17,503 bases of DNA from Bacillota bacterium (GTDB taxonomy: Bacteria > Bacillota > Syntrophomonadia > Syntrophomonadales > Syntrophomonadaceae), in assembly GCA_023395515.1 (NCBI GenBank), contig JAEWZB010000013.1, positions 1 through 17,503 on the forward strand. The letters are read 5' to 3'. Made by a program: the position numbers and the translations under genes. Below, one piece after another: positions 13,191-17,503 of the stretch (position 1 is its first letter; each line of letters opens with the position of its first letter). The notes below the pieces were generated by a model. That model made no database searches. It was not told the DNA's origin and saw only the letters and a program-made list of their open reading frames with translations.

Positions 13191-14513
13191 ATGAATAACC
13201 GTTGGCAAGAGTTGTATAAACAAAAGCTGACTACTGCAGAGGAAGCTGCTAAAATGGTTGAAAATGGTGACCTTATTGTAGCACCATTATCTAACGGCCA
13301 GCCTTTATCCTTGATCAATGCCGTAGCCAAACGGATTAAGAATGATGAAATAACGGATATTACTTATGTAAGCGGAGTTGACGTCAGATGGTTTGACCTT
13401 TATCACCCTGATTTGAAAGGTAAAGTGACTATTGATTCCGGGTTCGTTTCTCCTGCTACCCGGCATGGAGTAGGTGAAGGACTTTTCACTTATACCCCCT
13501 GCAGGTTAGGTGAAACAGTTGATATGGTAACTAGATGCCGCCAATGTACTATTACTACCTTAGTAGTATCCCCTATGGATAAGCATGGATTTTTCAGTAC
13601 CGGATGTAATGTCGATTGGGGCTGGGAGACTGCTAAAACTGGTAATCCCCGCCACATAGTTGTCGAAGTTAACGAAAATATGCCCCGCACCTATGGGAAT
13701 AATCAACTCCACATTACTGAAATAAGTGCATTAGTAGAAAATCATATTCCCCTTTTCGAACTCCCTGAAATTCCCTTAACTAAAGAAGATGAAGTAATTG
13801 GCCACTACATTGCAGATATGATTGAGGATGGCTCTTGCATTCAGATAGGTATTGGCGGTATGCCTAATGCTATCGCTAATTTCTTAAAAGATAAGAAAAA
13901 TTTAGGAATTCATTCGGAAATGCTGACTGATACCATGGTAGATTTGTATTATGAAGGAGTAGTTACTTGTGACAAGAAGAATTTCATGCCTTTTAAATGG
14001 ATAGGTTCTTTTGGGTTAGGGACTAAAAAACTTTATGATTTCCTCGATGAAAATCCTATCGTCGAAATGCATTCTACTAAATTCGTTAATGACCCCTATA
14101 TTATTGGTAAAAATGATAACATGATTTCAGTTAATGCTACCTTGGAAGTAGATTTAACCGGGCAATGTGCTTCTGAGTCCATATCATTTAAACAATATAC
14201 CGGTACCGGCGGACAGCTCGATTTTGTGCAAGGAGCTTGGCGTTCTAAAGGAGGCAAATCATTTTTAACCCTTTATTCCACTTACACTGATAAAGAAGGC
14301 AATATGAAGTCTAAAATTGCTCCTACCTTATCTAATGGCATTTTCACGACTGTTTCCCGTACTGATGTGCAATATGTAGTTACTGAATATGGGGTAGCCT
14401 TTCTAAAAGGACAAAACTTAAGAACTAGAGTCAAAGAACTTATTAGAATTGCTCATCCCGATTTCAGAGATTGGCTGGAATTTGAAGCCCGCAAGATGAA
14501 TTTTATTCCCTAA
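13191..14513 (+). CDS. Acetyl-CoA hydrolase/transferase-family CoA-transferase
   Basis: This 440-residue protein matches the family that includes 4-hydroxybutyrate CoA-transferase and butyryl-CoA:acetate CoA-transferase. These enzymes move CoA between an acyl-CoA and acetate through a glutamyl-CoA intermediate. Glu243 (HSEMLTD) fits the catalytic glutamate. Glycine-rich CoA-binding segments are GIGGMPNA (220-227) and GTGGQLDFV (338-346). Length is typical and nothing is missing. The precise acyl substrate cannot be read from the sequence. The ATG at 13191 has AAGGGGG ten bases upstream. An ATG four bases earlier (13187) opens a three-codon frame that ends within the gene's second and third codons. 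The gene stands alone on the plus strand and is followed by a G-rich repeat. Confidence 0.92.
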   Translation: MNNRWQELYKQKLTTAEEAAKMVENGDLIVAPLSNGQPLSLINAVAKRIKNDEITDITYVSGVDVRWFDLYHPDLKGKVTIDSGFVSPATRHGVGEGLFTYTPCRLGETVDMVTRCRQCTITTLVVSPMDKHGFFSTGCNVDWGWETAKTGNPRHIVVEVNENMPRTYGNNQLHITEISALVENHIPLFELPEIPLTKEDEVIGHYIADMIEDGSCIQIGIGGMPNAIANFLKDKKNLGIHSEMLTDTMVDLYYEGVVTCDKKNFMPFKWIGSFGLGTKKLYDFLDENPIVEMHSTKFVNDPYIIGKNDNMISVNATLEVDLTGQCASESISFKQYTGTGGQLDFVQGAWRSKGGKSFLTLYSTYTDKEGNMKSKIAPTLSNGIFTTVSRTDVQYVVTEYGVAFLKGQNLRTRVKELIRIAHPDFRDWLEFEARKMNFIP

Positions 14514-14524
14514 AATTAATAAGT

Positions 14525-14582
14525 TAGGGGTAAGGTGTTAGGCGTGAAGCGTATCGGGCACCTTCCCCCTTACCCCTTACCC
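14525..14582 (+). repeat. G-rich 3'-end repeat and hairpin after the CoA-transferase gene
   Basis: This stretch starts about 12 bases after the stop and reads TTAGGGGTAAGGTGTTAGGC, then CACCTTCCCCCTTACCCC. It can fold: GGGG-T-AAGGTG (14527-14537) pairs with CACCTTCCCC (14559-14568), with one bulge. It contains the same words as the copies at 10766 and 14697. A short CCCTT/AAGGG hairpin follows at 14581-14594. It may work as a transcript end, but no clean T-run is present. Confidence 0.6.
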
Positions 14583-14672
14583 CTTAAAAAAGGGATGCTC
14601 TTCTTTTCCTATATATTTATCCCGTTTTACGTCTCGTGTCTTAGAGTCATTAAAAGCCATTAAGCCATTATA

Positions 14673-14690
14673 GGAACCGTCCCCAGTGGT
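14673..14690 (-). repeat. REP-like GGGGACGGTTCC sequence
   Basis: The minus strand reads ACCACTGGGGACGGTTCC. This word resembles repeats found near Y1-transposase (RAYT-type) and other small mobile elements in many bacteria, recalled from general knowledge rather than a search. Only one arm is visible and no transposase gene is present, so it is a remnant or solitary unit. Confidence 0.4.
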
Positions 14691-14696
14691 CTTTTG

Positions 14697-14727
14697 CACC
14701 TTACCCCTCACGCCTTACCCCTTACAA
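14697..14727 (-). repeat. G-rich 3'-end repeat overlapping the desulfurase stop codon
   Basis: Bases 14697-14718 are identical to 10766-10787. The same word continues (CCCTTAC) into the desulfurase gene, so that on the coding strand GTAAGGGGTAAGGCGTGA supplies the final codons and the TGA stop. The gene's C-terminal residues VRGKA therefore come from repeat sequence. Confidence 0.65.
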
Positions 14728-15859
14728 TATCATAGATGGCTTTTATCACATATTCCACTTGCTCGGGAGTGGTAAAATAGCCCGGGCTTAGCCTAACTGC
14801 CCCCTGCTCCAAAGTTCCTATAGTCTGGTGGGCTAAAGGAGAGCAATGCAGACCGGAGCGGGTAATAATACCGTACTCGTAGTCTAAGATAGCACTTACA
14901 TCTCCGCAATCCCTACCAGTTATATTCATAGCGATTACGGCTGTCTGTCTGCTGCTGTCTTGCGGACCATATATTTCTACCCCGCTTATTTCTTGCAGGC
15001 CGTCTAACAGGAGATCGGTCAGTTTTTGTTCCTTAGCATTAATTACCTGGAGTCCGGTTTCCAGAATAAAAGTAACTCCGGCTAATAAGCCGGCAATACC
15101 CGGAGTATTAGGAGTTCCACTTTCTAATAAATCCGGCATTATATCCGGATGTTCCAGGTATTCGGATAAAGACCCGGTTCCCCCTTGACGGCTGGGCTTT
15201 ATAGGCACGTAGGGCTTTATATAGATACCGCCGGTGCCTTGCGGGCCTAACAAACCTTTATGACCGGTAAAGGTAAGGATATCAATATTTTGGGCTTTTA
15301 CATCAATAGGCAAAACTCCGGCTGATTGAGCAGTATCTACCATGAATAAAACCCCGTTATCTCTAGCTAATTTACCGGCTTCGGCAATGGGCATTATGGT
15401 TCCCGTAAGGTTAGAAGCGTGCAGCATACATAGCAAACGGGTATTAGGCTGAATAGCTTTTCTCACCTCATCAGGATTAAGGCTTCCATCCGAGGCACAA
15501 GCTACTTTAGTCCACTTTACCCCTTGGCTTTCTAAAAAAAACAGCGGACGGGCGACCGAATTATGCTCCATACTGGTAGTAATAACATGGTCACCCGGAT
15601 TTAAAATACCCTTTAAGCCCATATTTATAGCATCAGTAATATTGGACGTAAAAGCTATTTGCAGGCTATCTTCAATATTAAAAAGGGCAGATAAGGCCTC
15701 CCGGGCTTCCAATAAAACTGAGCCCGCTTTAATAGTTTGCTGATTACTGCCTCGACCCGGGTTACCTCCCAGATGACGGTTAAAATAATCAACGGCCTGG
15801 TAAACTGATTCAGGTTTAGGAAACGAAGTAGCCGCATTATCCATATAGGTTAGTTTCAT
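14708..15859 (-). CDS. Class V aminotransferase, cysteine desulfurase family
   Basis: This 383-residue PLP enzyme is predicted to release sulfur (or selenium) from cysteine (or selenocysteine) as an enzyme-bound persulfide. Visible residues are the N-terminal MDNAATSFPKP, His99 stacking on PLP (MEHNS), Asp175 (VDTAQS), the PLP-binding Lys201 (TGHKGLLGPQGTGG) and the persulfide Cys339 (RSGLHCSPLAH). This is the subfamily often found with YedF near selenium-metabolism genes, distinct from IscS and NifS. The ATG has AGGAAGG nine bases upstream. It starts 14 bases after the yedF stop, so the pair is co-transcribed. The last codons lie in an intergenic-type repeat, so the C-terminus may have been altered recently. 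Confidence 0.92.
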   Translation of the reverse strand: MKLTYMDNAATSFPKPESVYQAVDYFNRHLGGNPGRGSNQQTIKAGSVLLEAREALSALFNIEDSLQIAFTSNITDAINMGLKGILNPGDHVITTSMEHNSVARPLFFLESQGVKWTKVACASDGSLNPDEVRKAIQPNTRLLCMLHASNLTGTIMPIAEAGKLARDNGVLFMVDTAQSAGVLPIDVKAQNIDILTFTGHKGLLGPQGTGGIYIKPYVPIKPSRQGGTGSLSEYLEHPDIMPDLLESGTPNTPGIAGLLAGVTFILETGLQVINAKEQKLTDLLLDGLQEISGVEIYGPQDSSRQTAVIAMNITGRDCGDVSAILDYEYGIITRSGLHCSPLAHQTIGTLEQGAVRLSPGYFTTPEQVEYVIKAIYDIVRGKA

Positions 15860-15873
15860 TTAATCATGCCTTC

Positions 15874-16452
15874 CTAAAGGGTAATACTTTTAGATGCACC
15901 AGCTATAATCTCCATAGCAGTATACATATTAGTCACCTTGCCTACGGCCAGCTTTTCTTTAATTCCGTAAAAATCCAGACATGTTCCGCAAGACAGAATT
16001 TCCACCTCATTATCATGCAATAGCTGTAAATGCTCTAAAACAGAAGAATCTTCACAAGCTAAATATACGCCGCTATTCATAAAAATAAGACTTTTTATTT
16101 GCCCCGCCATTTCAGTAAGGGTATAAAGGAAACTTCTCATTAAGATTTGCCCCAATTCTTCATTACCTTGCCCGAAAAATTGACTAGTCACTAATATAGC
16201 TAAATCGCCTTTTTCTTGGGCTAAGAGCATATCTCTATTAGTTATATTCAAATGCAGGTATATTCCGTCATCTTTTTCTTCGACTTCGACCTGGTAGCCT
16301 TGGCTGCTAGCCAGCTTACTTACATTTTCCTGGGCAACCTTTTCACTAACAATAGTAATAAGGTTCATAGCAGGGTTTTTCTCCATGGCCCTTTTAGTTA
16401 ATATAACCGGCTGGGGGCAACTAAGATTTCGGGCATCAATAATATCGCTCAC
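15874..16452 (-). CDS. yedF: YedF-type sulfurtransferase-like selenium-metabolism protein
   Basis: The protein (192 residues from this start) has a TusA-like N-terminal domain with the sulfur-carrying Cys in SCPQP, then a DsrE-like C-terminal domain ending CGTCLDFYGI, with further cysteines in ACEDS and CGTC. YedF proteins occur with selenium and cysteine-desulfurase genes and are thought to carry or relay sulfur or selenium as a persulfide; biochemical proof is limited. I chose GTG at 16450-16452 because AAGGTGG lies five bases upstream. An in-frame GTG three codons earlier (16459-16461) is possible, but its nearest ribosome site overlaps it. The gene lies between the activase and the desulfurase and is transcribed with them. 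Confidence 0.9.
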   Translation of the reverse strand: MSDIIDARNLSCPQPVILTKRAMEKNPAMNLITIVSEKVAQENVSKLASSQGYQVEVEEKDDGIYLHLNITNRDMLLAQEKGDLAILVTSQFFGQGNEELGQILMRSFLYTLTEMAGQIKSLIFMNSGVYLACEDSSVLEHLQLLHDNEVEILSCGTCLDFYGIKEKLAVGKVTNMYTAMEIIAGASKSITL

Positions 16453-16506
16453 ATATTCCACCTTCTCTTATTAATCTCCTGAATTTAGCTAAAAACATTC
16501 TATGGG

Positions 16507-17268
16507 CTAAGATTCCTGGGCAATTAAGGCAGCCCCCAAGGCCCCGGTAAACTGGCATTCTTCAGGTACGAGGATTTGGCATCTTAATTCCTTTTCTAAA
16601 GCTCTTTTAACTCCCGGATTAATAGCTACCCCACCGGTAAAAATCACTTGTTCAGTTATACCTATCCTTTTAACCATAGCCGCTACTCTTTGCCCAATAG
16701 AAGCGTGTAAACCGGCTATTATACCATTTCTAGATATACCTTGGGCCAAAAGATTAACCATTTCCGATTCCGCAAAAACCGTACACATGCTGTTTATCTT
16801 TACCCGGGCTTCTAAATCTTCCGCATTCCCCAGTTCACTAACATCCATACCTAAAGCATTCGCCATAACTTGCAGAAATCTTCCGGTACCTGCTGCACAT
16901 TTATCATTCATAGCAAAATCTATAACTTTACCCCGGCCGTCGACTTTTATAACTTTACTATCTTGGCCGCCTATATCTATTATAGTCCTAACCTCAGGGT
17001 ATAACTCGGCTACCCCCCGAGCATGACATTTTATTTCGGTTACGGTTTTATTATGAGCTTGATGTACTGCCCGGCCATAACCAGTTACTACTATAGCATC
17101 AATTTGATTTGCTTCTACTTGAGCTGAGGTTAATAAAGCATCAATAAGAGCGTTGCCTGAATCTAAGGGACTCCAGCCCGTAGGAATAACGGTAGTATAT
17201 CTCTGGTTTTTATGCAGTAAAACTCCTTTAGCTGCTACCGAGCCTATATCCAGCCCTAAAGTAATCAT
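16507..17268 (-). CDS. BadF/HgdC-type activase ATPase of 2-hydroxyacyl-CoA dehydratase-like enzymes
   Basis: This 253-residue ASKHA-fold ATPase has the phosphate-binding motifs LGLDIGSVAAKG (4-15) and DIGGQDSK (98-105), the adenosine motif TGGVA (211-215), and Cys124 (NDKCAAGTGRF) and Cys162 (SMCTVFAESE). In homodimeric activases these cysteines hold one bridging [4Fe-4S] cluster. Such proteins use ATP to push a low-potential electron into a partner Fe-S protein. The partner gene is immediately upstream: its TAA stop and this ATG share one base (TAATG), so the two are translationally coupled. Length is standard. The partner may be a real dehydratase or a double-cubane cluster protein; the context with YedF and the desulfurase argues against a simple amino-acid fermentation role. 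Confidence 0.93.
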   Translation of the reverse strand: MITLGLDIGSVAAKGVLLHKNQRYTTVIPTGWSPLDSGNALIDALLTSAQVEANQIDAIVVTGYGRAVHQAHNKTVTEIKCHARGVAELYPEVRTIIDIGGQDSKVIKVDGRGKVIDFAMNDKCAAGTGRFLQVMANALGMDVSELGNAEDLEARVKINSMCTVFAESEMVNLLAQGISRNGIIAGLHASIGQRVAAMVKRIGITEQVIFTGGVAINPGVKRALEKELRCQILVPEECQFTGALGAALIAQES

Positions 17269-17503
17269 TACTCGATCATCTCCAAAAGTGCTTCTATTCT
17301 TACTTTTAGACTTTCAAGATCAGAGGTGGAATAATCCGTTTCTAACTGCAAATAAGGTATATCTAATTCCCGTACCGCTTTTTGGATGGTATAGGCTTCA
17401 ATATTATAAGTATGGCAAGCTTGCCAAGTGAGATCTATTACCGCATCGGCCTTAAAATCTTTAACCATCCTTTGGATTAATTCTATACGATATGGATTAG
17501 GAG
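17268..17503 (-). CDS. HgdB-family 2-hydroxyacyl-CoA dehydratase-like / double-cubane protein, C-terminal part
   Basis: The frame is open from the right window edge (PNPYRIELIQRMVKDFKADA) to TAA at 17268-17270, about 77 residues. The text DLTWQACHTYNIEAY followed by IPYLQLETDYSTSDLESLKVRIEALLEMIE is characteristic of the C-terminus of HgdB/FldC/YjiM-type proteins, including the family cysteine (ACH) that ligates the Fe-S cluster. The ATG at 17466-17468 is internal, not the start. The true start and the other cluster cysteines lie outside the window. Its stop overlaps the activase start by one base. Confidence 0.88.
   Translation of the reverse strand, partial: PNPYRIELIQRMVKDFKADAVIDLTWQACHTYNIEAYTIQKAVRELDIPYLQLETDYSTSDLESLKVRIEALLEMIE

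Noticed and set aside
17268..17468. A complete 66-residue small protein starting at the ATG at 17466-17468
   Set aside because: The frame stays open to the window edge and the upstream residues fit the HgdB family, so this ATG is internal.

Overview
The window looks like chromosome from a strictly anaerobic, low-to-moderate-GC Clostridia-type Firmicute. The evidence is strong AGGAGG-type ribosome sites, frequent GTG and TTG starts, a class-1 hybrid cluster protein, an acetyl-CoA hydrolase/transferase-family CoA-transferase, a 2-hydroxyacyl-CoA-dehydratase-type activase and a YedF/cysteine desulfurase pair. No species can be named from sequence alone. I see no rRNA, tRNA, CRISPR array, intact insertion sequence or prophage.

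Layout. (1) 1-158 is the C-terminal end of an unidentified plus-strand gene; it converges on tex (263-2395, minus) across a bidirectional terminator. (2) 2735-7391, plus strand: an AfuA/FbpA-type ABC importer (lipoprotein, fused double-domain permease, ATPase) followed by a PHP-domain phosphoesterase. A long hairpin separates the binding-protein gene from the permease gene. (3) 7392-9285, minus strand: an SDR reductase, a degenerate receiver/zinc-ribbon protein and a HAD phosphatase. (4) 9286-9744 has no ORF but is dense in structure: a probable free-standing ncRNA of about 205 nt with its own TTGACA promoter and intrinsic terminator, then a GC-rich cluster of palindromes. (5) 9745-12896, minus strand: an Rrf2 regulator, hcp, a PCP_red/CGGC-domain protein and a ferredoxin, which looks like a nitrosative/redox-stress unit. 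Two matching imperfect palindromes lie in front of hcp and rrf2; the hcp copy is centred on a TATAAT box. (6) 13191-14513, plus strand: a CoA-transferase. (7) 14708-17503, minus strand: an HgdB-family protein (cut by the window edge), its activase ATPase, YedF and a class V cysteine desulfurase. These are tightly packed and suggest ATP-driven low-potential electron transfer linked to sulfur or selenium handling.

Three G-rich intergenic repeat copies lie at or just beyond the stop codons of hcp, the CoA-transferase gene and the desulfurase gene. In the desulfurase the repeat supplies the last codons. The points most worth a second look are the ncRNA, the Rrf2 operator pair, the repeat family and the HgdB/activase/YedF/desulfurase operon.
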